64,000 nucleotides of DNA, from the NCBI GenBank assembly GCA_963664715.2, contig CAXXUY010000002.1, positions 434,001 through 498,000 on the forward strand, written 5' to 3'. A program made the position numbers and the translations under genes. The notes beneath the pieces were generated by a model, which was not told the DNA's origin, did not search any database, and saw only the letters and a list, made by a program, of their open reading frames with translations. Positions 8,860 to 18,397 of the stretch are shown piece by piece (position 1 is the first letter of the stretch; each line of letters begins with the position of its first letter). The stretch is from JAPOXR01 sp963664715. GTDB taxonomy: Bacteria > Pseudomonadota > Alphaproteobacteria > Rhodobacterales > Rhodobacteraceae.

Positions 8860-9870
8860 TCAGCCGCCGGTATGGCTCATATGCCTCGAGACTCTTCCTG
8901 CCACTCGTTTCCGCGAGTAGTCGAAGGCATGGCCCTTCGGCTTTTGGTCTATCGCTTCCCTGATCGCATCGATCAACGGCTTGTCATTTGCCGGACTGCC
9001 GCGCAGGGGTGACCGCAGGTCCTTGTTGTTTTCCTGTCCAAGACAGGTGTACAGCGTCCCGGTGCAGCTAAGCCTGACCCGGTTGCAGCTTTCACAGAAA
9101 TTATGTGTCAGGGGAGTGATGAATCCGATCTTCTGGCCTGTTTCCGATACCCGGGCGTACCTGGCCGGTCCGCCGGACGAAAAATCAAGGTCCTCAAGTT
9201 CGTAGCGCGTCTCCAGCTTCGAGCGAAGGTCGTTGAGCGGCCAGTATTGCGACAACCTGTTTTCGTTGCCGATATCTCCCATAGGCATGACCTCGATGAA
9301 AGTGATGTCCATCCCCTTTTGACTTGCCCAGTCAACCAGCGTGAACAGTTCGCTCTCGTTGAATCCTTTCAGTGCCACTGTATTGATCTTGATCCTGAAG
9401 CCGGCTTCGAGAGCGGATTCGATCCCGGCCAGGACCTGTGGCAGGCGACCCCATCTTGTAATCCCGGCAAACTTTTCCGGATCAAGCGTGTCGAGGGAAA
9501 CGTTGATGCGACGGACACCAGCCGATTTCAGGTCGGCGGCATGCTTCGACAACTGTGAACCATTCGTGGTCAGAGTCAGTTCGTCCAGGCCGAAGCCAAT
9601 GTGGCGGGAGATCGAACCGAAGAAATTCATTATGCCCCGGCGGACCAGCGGCTCGCCGCCGGTGATCCTCAATTTTCGAACACCTACGGAAATAAAGACA
9701 GAACAGATCCTGTCCAGTTCCTCAAGCGTCAGCAACTCCCGTTTGGGCAGGAAACTCATGTTCTCCGACATGCAGTATTCGCACCGGAAGTCACAACGAT
9801 CCGTAACCGAGACCCTCAGATAGGTGATCTGCCGTTCGAACGGATCCACGAGTGTCGGAATTGCGTCCAT
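8860..9870 (-). CDS. moaA: GTP 3',8-cyclase MoaA (molybdenum cofactor)
   Basis: MoaA is a radical-SAM enzyme that turns GTP into 3',8-cyclo-GTP, the first step of molybdopterin synthesis. The SAM cluster motif is CDFRCEYC. The C-terminal [4Fe-4S] site is visible as FCESCNRVRLSCTGTLYTCLGQ, and the protein ends in GRVSRHMSHTGG, where the Gly-Gly tail enters the active site. Its 336 residues are the family length. No other mo genes adjoin it in this window. Confidence 0.95.
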   Translation of the reverse strand: MDAIPTLVDPFERQITYLRVSVTDRCDFRCEYCMSENMSFLPKRELLTLEELDRICSVFISVGVRKLRITGGEPLVRRGIMNFFGSISRHIGFGLDELTLTTNGSQLSKHAADLKSAGVRRINVSLDTLDPEKFAGITRWGRLPQVLAGIESALEAGFRIKINTVALKGFNESELFTLVDWASQKGMDITFIEVMPMGDIGNENRLSQYWPLNDLRSKLETRYELEDLDFSSGGPARYARVSETGQKIGFITPLTHNFCESCNRVRLSCTGTLYTCLGQENNKDLRSPLRGSPANDKPLIDAIREAIDQKPKGHAFDYSRKRVAGRVSRHMSHTGG

Positions 9871-10116
9871 CTAGGGAAGTTAATGCAGTAAACGGTCAGC
9901 GGCAAGACCTGCGTTGCGGATACCCCGCCCCGGACCCGACATGGATTTCCCAAATATGACCTGAGAGCACCAAGTCGTCGAATGGACATGTCGAAATCCT
10001 CCGTTGGACCGGCTCCCGTCTGGTTGCGGATTGGCATCCGACAATGTATCAATTCCAAGTGGTGCCGCACCGTCGCATGCGGCGCCAACCGGACCGCTTC
10101 AACCATTGGAAGGAAC

Positions 10117-10773
10117 ATGAAAATGCTCAGTTTTGCCGAAGAAATCATGCTCCTGTTGCTTGAAGATGAAGATGGCCGCTTCATTCATGTTCCGGAACTC
10201 TCGATGAGATGCGTTCTATCGGGGGCCGTGCTGCTCGATCTTGCGCTCAAGAACAAGATCGATACGGATCTCGAGAAACTGATAATGATCGATTCCAGCC
10301 CGCTTGGCGACCGCCTGCTCGATCCGGTTCTCAAGGAAATCTCGGAATCAGGCAAGGAAGAGGATGCAAATTACTGGGTGAACAGAATCGCTCGGAATGC
10401 CGACGCCATCAGGGAGCGCGCACTCAGCCGACTGTGCGAAAAGGGTGTGCTGGAAGCCAAGGATGACCGGTTCCTGTGGGTGTTCAAATCCAGACGATAC
10501 CCAATCAGGGACGGAGATGTTGACAGGGAAGTCCGCCACAGGATCATCTCGATTCTCTACAGTGATGAAGTTCCTGATCCCGAAGATGTTGTCATGGTGA
10601 TACTTGTCGATGCCTGCGGTATCTTCAAACACCTGCTGTCCGAGCGGGAACACAAGCGCTTCCGCGGACGAATTCGCCAGATCAGGGAACTGGACCTGCT
10701 TGGACAGGCTGTGACGAAGTCTGTCCGTCACATAGAGGCGTCGCTCGCTCTGGCACTTCATCCTCCATTTTGA
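10117..10773 (+). CDS. GPP34-domain protein (GOLPH3/VPS74-like)
   Basis: The sequence has the GPP34 fold first known from eukaryotic Golgi phosphoprotein 3: MLSFAEEIMLLLLEDEDGRF, then MRCVLSGAVLLDLALKNKIDTDLEKLIMID, then an EEDANYWVNRIARNADAIRERALSRLCEKGVLE helix pair, and VMVILVDACGIFKHLL. In eukaryotes the domain binds phosphatidylinositol-4-phosphate. Its bacterial role is not established. I start at the ATG at 10117, preceded by GGAAGGA. The open frame upstream (from 9982) has no homologous look. No partner gene is obvious nearby. Confidence 0.8.
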   Translation: MKMLSFAEEIMLLLLEDEDGRFIHVPELSMRCVLSGAVLLDLALKNKIDTDLEKLIMIDSSPLGDRLLDPVLKEISESGKEEDANYWVNRIARNADAIRERALSRLCEKGVLEAKDDRFLWVFKSRRYPIRDGDVDREVRHRIISILYSDEVPDPEDVVMVILVDACGIFKHLLSEREHKRFRGRIRQIRELDLLGQAVTKSVRHIEASLALALHPPF

Positions 10774-10906
10774 CGGATTTCACCCGAAACCCGCATCCGG
10801 GATGGCAGCAAATGAACTTCGGTACGCTGCCGGAGTTGACGTCGACCGGGAAATGTTGTCGCAGAGTTTCGCGCCGCTGTGATCTGTGGCCCCGGAGAGG
10901 AGCATC

Positions 10907-11326
10907 ATGACGTTCGGCGATTCAATAAAGACCTGCCTGACAAATTACGCGACGTTTTCAGGTCGGGCGTCCCGCAGCGAGTACTGGTGGTTTCAACTGT
11001 TCGTGTTTCTGGTGGTTTGCGCCGTGGGGGTGATGCTGGAGTATCTGGCCGGGATCGCGCAGTTGCTGTTGTTCCTTCCAGGTCTGGCTGTTGGCTGCAG
11101 ACGCCTTCACGACACCGGCCGGTCGGGATGGTGGCTGCTGCTCTTGTTGATCCCCGTTATTGGCTGGATCATCCTGTTCATATTCTTTGTCGAATCATCG
11201 AAAGTGGAAGGAGACAGGTACGGACCAGGGGGCCAGTCCGGCCCTTCGACTCCTCGGGAACCCATGCGTTCAGAAGAAGGCAGGAATACCAGGCCGCGCT
11301 CAATCGGGATCACCAGGGAACGATGA
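10907..11326 (+). CDS. DUF805 small membrane protein
   Basis: This is a short inner-membrane protein of the DUF805 family (YhaH/YhaI-like). It starts at 10907 after GAGGAG. The family signature is clear: TNYATFSGRASRSEYWWFQLFVFLV, then LPGLAVGCRRLHDTGRSGWWLLLLLIPVIGWIILFIFFVESS. Three or four membrane segments are predicted by eye. The C-terminal 35 residues are polar and charged. The function of DUF805 proteins is unknown. A second frame over the same DNA (10879-11472) is a shadow. Confidence 0.85.
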   Translation: MTFGDSIKTCLTNYATFSGRASRSEYWWFQLFVFLVVCAVGVMLEYLAGIAQLLLFLPGLAVGCRRLHDTGRSGWWLLLLLIPVIGWIILFIFFVESSKVEGDRYGPGGQSGPSTPREPMRSEEGRNTRPRSIGITRER

Positions 11327-11399
11327 CAGCCAGTTTGATGATATTTGTCCGGGAATTCGGCTGCAGTTGCGGCACGGCCTCATCGGTTCCTGGCATCGG

Positions 11400-13220
11400 T
11401 CATTCAACGGTCACCGATTTTGCCAGGTTGCGTGGCTGGTCAACATCCGTTCCGGCCGCAACTGCCGTGTGATAGGCAAGGAGTTGCAAGGGGATCGAGT
11501 AGAGCAGGGGAGCGAAGACCGTGTCCACATCCGGCAGGACGACAGTGAACCAGACCCCGTCGATGTAACGATCTGCCGTGGCCTGGTCCGAAACCAGGAT
11601 CACCCGACCTTGCCTTGCCCTGACTTCCTCCAGATTCGACAGTGTCTTTTCGAGCAACTGGTCCCGGGGAGCCAGCACGACGATCGGAAGGTCTTCGTCG
11701 ACGAGCGCGATCGTTCCATGCTTGAGTTCTCCGCTGGCGATCCCCTCCGCATGGATGTAGCTGAGTTCCTTGAGTTTGAGCGCACCCTCGAGTGCCACGG
11801 GATACATGGTTCCCCTGCCGATAAAGAGCGCGCTGGAACACCCGGCCAGTTCACTTGCAATCGACGGAATCACGGAATTCAGTTCCAGGACCGATGCGGC
11901 CAGTCCAGGCATTTGCCTGAGTTGCCTGATCAGGTCTGCTCTCTCTCCAGGTTCAAGCGAGGCCTTGCTTTCCGCAGCGGCGATCGCGAGGACCGCCAGG
12001 GCCGCAAGCTGGCAGTTGAATGCCTTGGTTGACGCAACCCCGATTTCAACACCTGCGTGGATCGGCATTACGGAATCGGCTTCCCGGGACATCGAACTTG
12101 AGGCAACGTTCAGGATCGCAATGTTCGGGCAACCACTGTCCCTGGCATGCCTCAATGCAGCGAGAGTGTCGGCGGTTTCACCGGACTGGCTGACGAGGAT
12201 CGCGAGCGTCCGGGCGTCGAGCACACTGTTCCTGTACCTGAATTCGGATGCAATTTCTGCATGGGCAGGAATCCTGGCGAGTCGCTCGAACCAGTAGGCG
12301 GCAGTCTCGCACGCGAACTTGGCTGTTCCGCATGCAACCAGCACGATCCTGTCAACGTCGGAGAAATCGGGACAGCCGACCGGCAACCGGAGTTTTCCCG
12401 CCCCGGGCAAGTACTGGTCCAGCTCAAAGTCGAGCACCGCAGGCTGTTCGAGGATCTCCTTGATCATGTAGTGGGGATGACCATCCTTGCTTGGCGTTGA
12501 AGTGCAGGCCCGGATTTTCCCCGGGTCTCGTTGAATCGGATGTCCATGCCGGTCAGTTACCTGAAGCCCGTGCCGGTTGATGCTCGCGCAGTCGCCGTCT
12601 TCCAGGTAGGTGACGGAATCAGTCAGGCCTGACAATGCTATCTCGTCCGAGGCAACGAACGTTTCGCCGTCGCCGTGGCCAATCACCAATGGCGAGCCCC
12701 GTCGTACAGCAACGAGAAGGTCGTCCTCCTCCCGAAACAGGAACAGCAACGCAAAGTTGCCCTCGAGCAAATTCAACGTCGATCTTGCCGCTTCGACGGG
12801 AGGAACATTCTCGTCAATGAACATCTGGCAGAGGGCCAGTGCAGTTTCGGTGTCAGTCTCGGACTTGAACTCGTACCCCTTCCTTACCAGGTCCGATCGA
12901 AGATCCCGGAAGTTCTCAATAATGCCATTGTGCACGATCGACACCGATTCAGACTGGTGCGGATGGGCATTTTCAACCGTTGCGGCACCATGTGTTGCCC
13001 ACCGGGTATGCCCGATGCCCGCAGTTCCACGGAGTGTCTGTCTTTCAATGAGTTCGGAGAGATTCCTGAGCTTGCCGACGGCGCGCCTGCGCTCAAACCG
13101 ATCCCCTTGCAGCGTCGTGATGCCTGCGCTGTCATATCCCCGGTACTCAAGCCATCCGAGAGATTCCAGGAGCACCGGCACAGCAGGTCTGGACCCGAGA
13201 ATACCGACAATTCCACACAT
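11400..13220 (-). CDS. glmS: Glutamine-fructose-6-phosphate aminotransferase (isomerising)
   Basis: GlmS makes glucosamine-6-phosphate, the entry to UDP-GlcNAc for peptidoglycan and lipopolysaccharide. The start at 13220 puts the catalytic Cys at position 2 (MCGIVGILGS), as needed after Met removal. The glutaminase domain includes GIGHTRWATHGA. Two SIS isomerase domains follow (ILVSQSGETADTLAAL and FIGRGTMYPVALEGALKLKELSYIHAEG), and the end reads LAKSVTVE. The 606-residue length is typical. It lies 4 bases after glmU on the same strand, so the two are one operon. No glmS ribozyme is expected in this lineage and none is seen. Confidence 0.96.
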   Translation of the reverse strand: MCGIVGILGSRPAVPVLLESLGWLEYRGYDSAGITTLQGDRFERRRAVGKLRNLSELIERQTLRGTAGIGHTRWATHGAATVENAHPHQSESVSIVHNGIIENFRDLRSDLVRKGYEFKSETDTETALALCQMFIDENVPPVEAARSTLNLLEGNFALLFLFREEDDLLVAVRRGSPLVIGHGDGETFVASDEIALSGLTDSVTYLEDGDCASINRHGLQVTDRHGHPIQRDPGKIRACTSTPSKDGHPHYMIKEILEQPAVLDFELDQYLPGAGKLRLPVGCPDFSDVDRIVLVACGTAKFACETAAYWFERLARIPAHAEIASEFRYRNSVLDARTLAILVSQSGETADTLAALRHARDSGCPNIAILNVASSSMSREADSVMPIHAGVEIGVASTKAFNCQLAALAVLAIAAAESKASLEPGERADLIRQLRQMPGLAASVLELNSVIPSIASELAGCSSALFIGRGTMYPVALEGALKLKELSYIHAEGIASGELKHGTIALVDEDLPIVVLAPRDQLLEKTLSNLEEVRARQGRVILVSDQATADRYIDGVWFTVVLPDVDTVFAPLLYSIPLQLLAYHTAVAAGTDVDQPRNLAKSVTVE

Positions 13221-13224
13221 TCGG

Positions 13225-14637
13225 TCAGCGCCCGCCCTTTGCGACATCACTCTTCGGGTCCGGCTCGCCCGGCTGGCCAGGCTTGGATTCTCCGCCTGTG
13301 CCGTCCTGGCCCTTGAGGCGCTTCATCAGGCGATCAGCTGCGCCCTTCAGGTTCTTTTGGCGGTTGCGGGCTACGGCCAGCGCTTCCGAGGGAACATCGG
13401 CCGTTATCACTGAACCGGCTGCAGTGAAGGCGCGGTCAGAGATCTCCACCGGCGCAACGATGGTTGAATTGGACCCGACAAATGCTTCCTTGCCAATCCT
13501 AGTCCGGTGCTTTGAAACCCCGTCATAGTTGCACGTGATTGTCCCTGCACCGACATTTGTTCGTTCTCCGATTTCCGTATCGCCGATATAAGAGAGATGC
13601 GGAACCTTGCTTCCCTTTCCCAGTGTTGAGGCCTTGACCTCAACGAAATTGCCAACTCTGGCCGCGTTCCCAATTTCGGTATCCGGTCTGATCCTGGCAT
13701 ACGGACCGACGATGGCATCTTTGCCAATCCTGCAGTTTTCCAGGTGGGAAAATGACCGTATGACCGCACCGTCTTCAATTTCCACGCCAGTACCGATGAC
13801 CACGTGAGGCTCGATTGTGACATCCCGGCCGAGGCGGCATCCATATCCGAAATAGATCGATTCCGACGCGATCAATGTTGCGCCCTGTTCAAACGCCTCG
13901 GAGCGTGCAGTCTCCTGAAACAGGGCTTCTGCCTGCGCAAGCTCTGCCCTGGAGTTTACTCCGAGCAGTTCACGCTCGTCTCCTTCAGTTGCCCGGCAGC
14001 GCAACCCCGCCGCATTCGCAATTTTCACGATGCCGGTGAGATAGTATTCCCCTGCAGCATTGTCGTTGCCAACGGCTCCAATCAGGCGAAACAGCGTCGA
14101 CGCCTGCGCGCACACGATCCCGCTGTTGCACAGATCGACAAGCCGTTCCTCCTCCGTGGCATCCGCTTCTTCAACGATTTGCTCCAACTCGTTACGGGAA
14201 TTCAGGATCATGCGCCCATACCCGGTCGGATTCCGGGATCGGAATCCCAGGATGTTCACATCCGTTTCAGCATCCATTGAACTCACAAGCGCTCGCAGCG
14301 TCGAACATTTCACATAGGGGGTGTCCCCGTAGAGAACCATGACCGTTCCGTTGAACTCCGCCAGCGAATGCCTCGTCTCCGCGACGGCGTTGGCCGTTCC
14401 CAATCGCCTGGGTTGGACTGCAATCTCGGCCTCGGGAGCAAATCCGGAAACTGCGTCCGCAACTCTACGCCATTCCTGTCCGGCCACGACAATCGTCCTG
14501 TCCGGCCCAAGCTCCCTGACAGAGTCCAGGACATGCCGGATCATCGGAACACCACCGATCCTGTGCAGAATCTTGGGAGTACTGGAGTTCATCCTGGTGC
14601 CGCCACCTGCGGCGAGCACCACTGCCGCGAGCCCCAT
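13225..14637 (-). CDS. glmU: Bifunctional GlcNAc-1-P uridylyltransferase / GlcN-1-P acetyltransferase
   Basis: GlmU performs the last two steps to UDP-GlcNAc. The N-terminal nucleotidyltransferase begins LAAVVLAAGGGTRMNSSTPKIL with the sugar-nucleotide GGTRM motif. The C-terminal half is a left-handed beta-helix of hexapeptide repeats, with the acetyl-CoA site region GTITCNYDGVSKHRT. The final 30 residues are a Lys/Gly/Pro-rich tail. I place the start at 14637 (MGLAAVV). The open frame runs 88 codons further upstream without family support. It is followed 4 bases later by glmS. Confidence 0.95.
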   Translation of the reverse strand: MGLAAVVLAAGGGTRMNSSTPKILHRIGGVPMIRHVLDSVRELGPDRTIVVAGQEWRRVADAVSGFAPEAEIAVQPRRLGTANAVAETRHSLAEFNGTVMVLYGDTPYVKCSTLRALVSSMDAETDVNILGFRSRNPTGYGRMILNSRNELEQIVEEADATEEERLVDLCNSGIVCAQASTLFRLIGAVGNDNAAGEYYLTGIVKIANAAGLRCRATEGDERELLGVNSRAELAQAEALFQETARSEAFEQGATLIASESIYFGYGCRLGRDVTIEPHVVIGTGVEIEDGAVIRSFSHLENCRIGKDAIVGPYARIRPDTEIGNAARVGNFVEVKASTLGKGSKVPHLSYIGDTEIGERTNVGAGTITCNYDGVSKHRTRIGKEAFVGSNSTIVAPVEISDRAFTAAGSVITADVPSEALAVARNRQKNLKGAADRLMKRLKGQDGTGGESKPGQPGEPDPKSDVAKGGR

Positions 14638-14776
14638 GCCATAGCCTTTCAAAAGCTGCGGAGTGAATATATATTGTGTTATTGTCCTGACAACAGCACT
14701 AGGATTCACGACATGTTGCGCATGATTGCAAACTAGGTGGAACTGTAATTCATGCCGTTTGCTTCCGCTGTTTGAC

Positions 14777-15481
14777 ATGCGCACCGTCATATTTGACTTG
14801 GACGGCACTTTGGCCGACACCAGCGGCGACCTGATTGCTGCGGCCAATTCCACGCTGGAAGATGCCGGGTTCGGCAAACCGCTTGAATTCGAAGCCGACA
14901 AGTTGACTGCATTCCTCGGTGGAAGGGCGCTGCTCAGGGCAGGTTGCGCGCGCGCAGCGAGTGAAGGCCCGGACGAGGAATTCGTCCAGAATTCCTATTC
15001 GTTGTTTCTGCAGCGTTATGAAGAACGCATTGACCGGCATACGAGGCTCTACTCCGATGTGATCGAGGTGCTCGAACAGATGCGGGAGTCCGGGTGGAAG
15101 CTGGGGGTCTGTACCAACAAGCCGGAAAGGCTGGCCAGAATCTTGCTGGGCCGGATTGGATTGCTCGAGCGCTTTGATTCCCTGGTCGGTGCCGACACGC
15201 TCCCGACCCGGAAACCGGATCCCGAACCCCTGCTGCATTCGATCATTGTCGCCGGGGGGAGTCCGGAGCATTCAGTGTTTGTCGGTGACACGGAAATGGA
15301 CCTGATGACTGCGAGGGCCGCTTCCGTTCCCATCATACTGGTGGCGTTTGGACCGGAGAAGGGCCGGGTCGAGAGGTACGGGCCCGATGCACTGCTTGGG
15401 CGGTACGTCGACCTGCCAACGGTAGCAGAGAAGCTCTCGAATCCTCCGGGAGAATTGCGGCATGGCGAGAGCGATGTTTGA
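14777..15481 (+). CDS. gph: HAD-family phosphatase, phosphoglycolate phosphatase-like
   Basis: This is a haloacid dehalogenase-superfamily hydrolase most like Gph, which removes 2-phosphoglycolate arising from DNA repair or oxygenase activity. Motif I is VIFDLDGTLADT, motif II lies in GVCTNKPERLA, the lysine is in PTRKPDPEPLLHS, and motif IV is VFVGDTEMDLMTARAA. The helical cap sits between motifs I and II. I chose the Met at 14777 because it begins the first strand. The open frame extends 17 codons upstream. The 3' end overlaps the ivd start by 20 bases, so translation may be coupled. Substrate assignment is by family only. Confidence 0.85.
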   Translation: MRTVIFDLDGTLADTSGDLIAAANSTLEDAGFGKPLEFEADKLTAFLGGRALLRAGCARAASEGPDEEFVQNSYSLFLQRYEERIDRHTRLYSDVIEVLEQMRESGWKLGVCTNKPERLARILLGRIGLLERFDSLVGADTLPTRKPDPEPLLHSIIVAGGSPEHSVFVGDTEMDLMTARAASVPIILVAFGPEKGRVERYGPDALLGRYVDLPTVAEKLSNPPGELRHGESDV

Positions 15482-16640
15482 TTTCGGCATGGACTTCAAT
15501 CTCGGAGACGACATCGAGGACATCCGTGACCTGACCCGGAAGTGGGCACAGAGGACGCTTCGGCCGCTTGCAAGCCAGATTGACAGGTCGAACAGGTTTC
15601 CTGGCGAAATCTGGAAAGAAATGGGTGAATTGGGACTCCTCGGAATTACCGTCGAAGAGGAACTTGGAGGTGCAGGCATGGGCTACCTGGCCCACCTGGT
15701 TGCCGTCGAGGAGGTGGCGCGCGCATCGGCAAGCGTGGCGCTGTCCTACGGCGCTCACTCCAACCTGTGTGTAAACCAGATTCGACTGAACGGGACGAAG
15801 GACCAGAAGCGCAGTTTTCTTCCCGGGCTCATAGCGGGAACAAAAGTCGGCGCGCTTGCGATGTCGGAGTCAGATGCCGGGTCCGACGTCATGTCCATGC
15901 GGCTCAGGGCGGAAAGGAGAAACAGTCATTACCGCCTCAACGGCGCCAAGTTCTGGATCACGAACGGGCCGGAAGCGGACACGCTCGTCGTCTATGCGAA
16001 ATCAGACCCGGAGGCAGGCTCGAGGGGATTGACTGCATTCATCATCGAACGTGGAATGCCCGGGTTTCGCGCCTCTGGGCACCTGGACAAGCTGGGCATG
16101 CGCGGGTCAAGCACTTCGGAACTGACATTCGATGATGTCGAGGTTCCCTTTGAGAACATCCTTGGCCAGGAAGGCGAGGGCGTGCGCGTCCTGATGTCGG
16201 GTCTTGATTACGAACGGGTCGTCCTATCCGGAATCGGACTCGGGATAATGGCATCCTGCATGGACGAAATCATGCCCTACATGAAGAGCAGAAAGCAGTT
16301 TGGCAGGTCGATCGGCGAGTTTCAGCTCATGCAGGCAAAGATCGCGAACATGTATACTGCCATGAATTCTGCCCGCGCCCTTGCCTATCAGGTGGCGCGT
16401 GCCTGCGACGAGGGAAGGGCCACGCGGCAGGACGCGGCTGCATGTGTGCTTTACGCCTCCGAACAGGCGATGGCCCAGGCACACCAGGCTCTGCAAGCCA
16501 TGGGAGGTGCCGGCTACCTGTCCGACGCCCCTGTCAGCAGGATCTTCCGCGACGCAAAGCTGATGGAGATCGGGGCCGGCACGTCCGAGATCCGGCGCAT
16601 GCTGATCGGACGGGAATTGTTGAAGGAAACCGGGGATTGA
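15462..16640 (+). CDS. ivd: Isovaleryl-CoA dehydrogenase
   Basis: This flavoprotein oxidises isovaleryl-CoA to 3-methylcrotonyl-CoA in leucine breakdown. Acyl-CoA dehydrogenase motifs are present: GALAMSESDAGSDV, then FWITNGPEADTLVVYAK, then MGGAGYLSDAPVSRIFRDAKLMEIGAGTSEI. The catalytic Glu sits in LDYERVVLSG, the position specific to isovaleryl-CoA dehydrogenases rather than the C-terminal Glu of other family members. A GGGAG lies 9 bases before the ATG at 15462. Further Mets follow at 15474 and 15489. It heads a five-gene leucine operon. Confidence 0.93.
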   Translation: MARAMFDFGMDFNLGDDIEDIRDLTRKWAQRTLRPLASQIDRSNRFPGEIWKEMGELGLLGITVEEELGGAGMGYLAHLVAVEEVARASASVALSYGAHSNLCVNQIRLNGTKDQKRSFLPGLIAGTKVGALAMSESDAGSDVMSMRLRAERRNSHYRLNGAKFWITNGPEADTLVVYAKSDPEAGSRGLTAFIIERGMPGFRASGHLDKLGMRGSSTSELTFDDVEVPFENILGQEGEGVRVLMSGLDYERVVLSGIGLGIMASCMDEIMPYMKSRKQFGRSIGEFQLMQAKIANMYTAMNSARALAYQVARACDEGRATRQDAAACVLYASEQAMAQAHQALQAMGGAGYLSDAPVSRIFRDAKLMEIGAGTSEIRRMLIGRELLKETGD

Positions 16641-16730
16641 TCGCTGCGGCAACGAATACGCGCCGTGGGGACCCGGCTGGCTCATTTGGATAATCTCATT
16701 TGAATTGAGGGACGCATCCCGTCGGCGCTG

Positions 16731-18335
16731 ATGAAGCTAACATCGAACATCTCTACACGGTCTGCAGAATTCAGACAGAACAGGGAAGTCTTTGCCAGGT
16801 TGTCCGAGGACATCATGGATGTGGCGGCCAGGGCGGCGTTGGGAGGCAGTGAAAAGGCCCGCGAAAGGCACGTCGCGAGGGGAAAACTGCTTCCGCGCAA
16901 ACGAGTTGCCAATCTGCTTGATCCAGCTTCGCCATTCCTTGAGATCGGATCGGTCGCTGGCCACGAACTCTATGACGAAGAACTTCCATGTGGCGGGCTG
17001 ATTGCAGGAATTGGCCGAATCCACGGCCGCGATGTCATGATTGTCTGCAACGATGCGACCGTGAAGGGCGGCACCTACTATCCCATCACGGTCAAGAAGC
17101 ACCTCCGGGCCCAGGAAATTGCGGCTGAATGCAATCTGCCATGTGTCTATCTGGTTGATTCCGGAGGAGCGAATCTCCCGCAGCAGGACGACGTTTTTCC
17201 CGACAGGGACCATTTCGGAAGGATCTTTTTCAATCAGGCACGCATGTCTGCTGCGAGTATACCGCAAATCGCCGTGGTCATGGGTTCGTGCACTGCCGGC
17301 GGCGCATACATTCCTGCGATGTCCGACATTGCCATAATTGTTCGCAACCAGGGGACGATATTCCTTGCCGGGCCGCCTCTCGTCAAGGCAGCCACAGGCG
17401 AGACCGTGGATGCAGAAGAACTCGGCGGTGGTGAAGTACATGCTACACGGTCCGGAGTTGTCGATTACCTGGCGGATGATGATTCACATGCCCTTGCCCT
17501 GGCCAGGCAGTCGGTCGGTTCTGCCATCAGGCGGCCCGGGGCGGTTTTGGAGCGTCAGGAACCGGAGGAACCCGCATACGATCCGGACGAACTAACCGGG
17601 ATCGTTCCGACGGACCTCAGAAAGCCATACGATATTCGAGAGGTCATCGCGCGGCTGGTGGACGGATCCCGGTTCGACGAGTTCAAGGCGGGATTCGGTG
17701 AATCCCTGGTTACCGGCTTTGCTTGCATTCGGGGATGCCCGGCCGGGATCATTGCCAATAACGGGGTGCTCTTCTCCGAGAGTGCGTTGAAGGGAACCCA
17801 TTTCGTAGAGTTGTGTTCGAAGAGACGCATGCCGTTGGTGTTCCTGCAGAATATCGTCGGCTTCATGGTCGGGAAGAAATACGAGAATGAAGGCATAGCC
17901 AAGCACGGAGCAAAACTGGTAAATGCGGTTGCCACGACAGCTGTTCCCAAGATTACCGTAATCCTGGGCGGATCATTCGGAGCAGGGAATTACGGGATGG
18001 CCGGAAGGGCGTTTCAGCCGAGGCTTCTGTGGACCTGGCCCAATTCGCGAATAGCTGTCATGGGCGGCGAACAGGCTGCGAGTGTGCTGGGGACCATTCG
18101 CCGACAATCCGCCAAGAGGTCGGAGTCCGGCATCGACGAGACGCGACAGGAGGCCTACGAGGCATCGGTGAGGCGGCAGTTCAAGATGCAGTCTCATCCT
18201 CTCTACGCTTCGGCAAGGCTTTGGGATGATGGAGTCATCGATCCGACCAAGACCCGCGATGTGCTCTCCCTCAGCCTGTCCGCGGCGCTCAATGCACCGA
18301 TCGCAGAATCACGAATGGGTGTCTTCCGCATGTAG
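16731..18335 (+). CDS. mccB: 3-methylcrotonyl-CoA carboxylase, carboxyltransferase (beta) subunit
   Basis: This subunit transfers the carboxyl group from biotin to 3-methylcrotonyl-CoA, giving 3-methylglutaconyl-CoA. It is 534 residues. Carboxyltransferase signatures include NDATVKGGTYYPITVKKHLRAQEIA, LPCVYLVDSGGANLPQQDDVFPD, GSCTAGGAYIPAMSD and the second-domain VILGGSFGAGNYGMAGRAFQPR. The -NLPQQ- stretch is characteristic of methylcrotonyl-CoA rather than propionyl-CoA carboxylases. It lies between ivd and the alpha subunit. Confidence 0.94.
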   Translation: MKLTSNISTRSAEFRQNREVFARLSEDIMDVAARAALGGSEKARERHVARGKLLPRKRVANLLDPASPFLEIGSVAGHELYDEELPCGGLIAGIGRIHGRDVMIVCNDATVKGGTYYPITVKKHLRAQEIAAECNLPCVYLVDSGGANLPQQDDVFPDRDHFGRIFFNQARMSAASIPQIAVVMGSCTAGGAYIPAMSDIAIIVRNQGTIFLAGPPLVKAATGETVDAEELGGGEVHATRSGVVDYLADDDSHALALARQSVGSAIRRPGAVLERQEPEEPAYDPDELTGIVPTDLRKPYDIREVIARLVDGSRFDEFKAGFGESLVTGFACIRGCPAGIIANNGVLFSESALKGTHFVELCSKRRMPLVFLQNIVGFMVGKKYENEGIAKHGAKLVNAVATTAVPKITVILGGSFGAGNYGMAGRAFQPRLLWTWPNSRIAVMGGEQAASVLGTIRRQSAKRSESGIDETRQEAYEASVRRQFKMQSHPLYASARLWDDGVIDPTKTRDVLSLSLSAALNAPIAESRMGVFRM

Positions 18336-18397
18336 ACCTCAACCGGGGTCGGTCGTGGAGGCGGCATGGGGACGTTTAGCTTGCAAGGAATCCCGGC

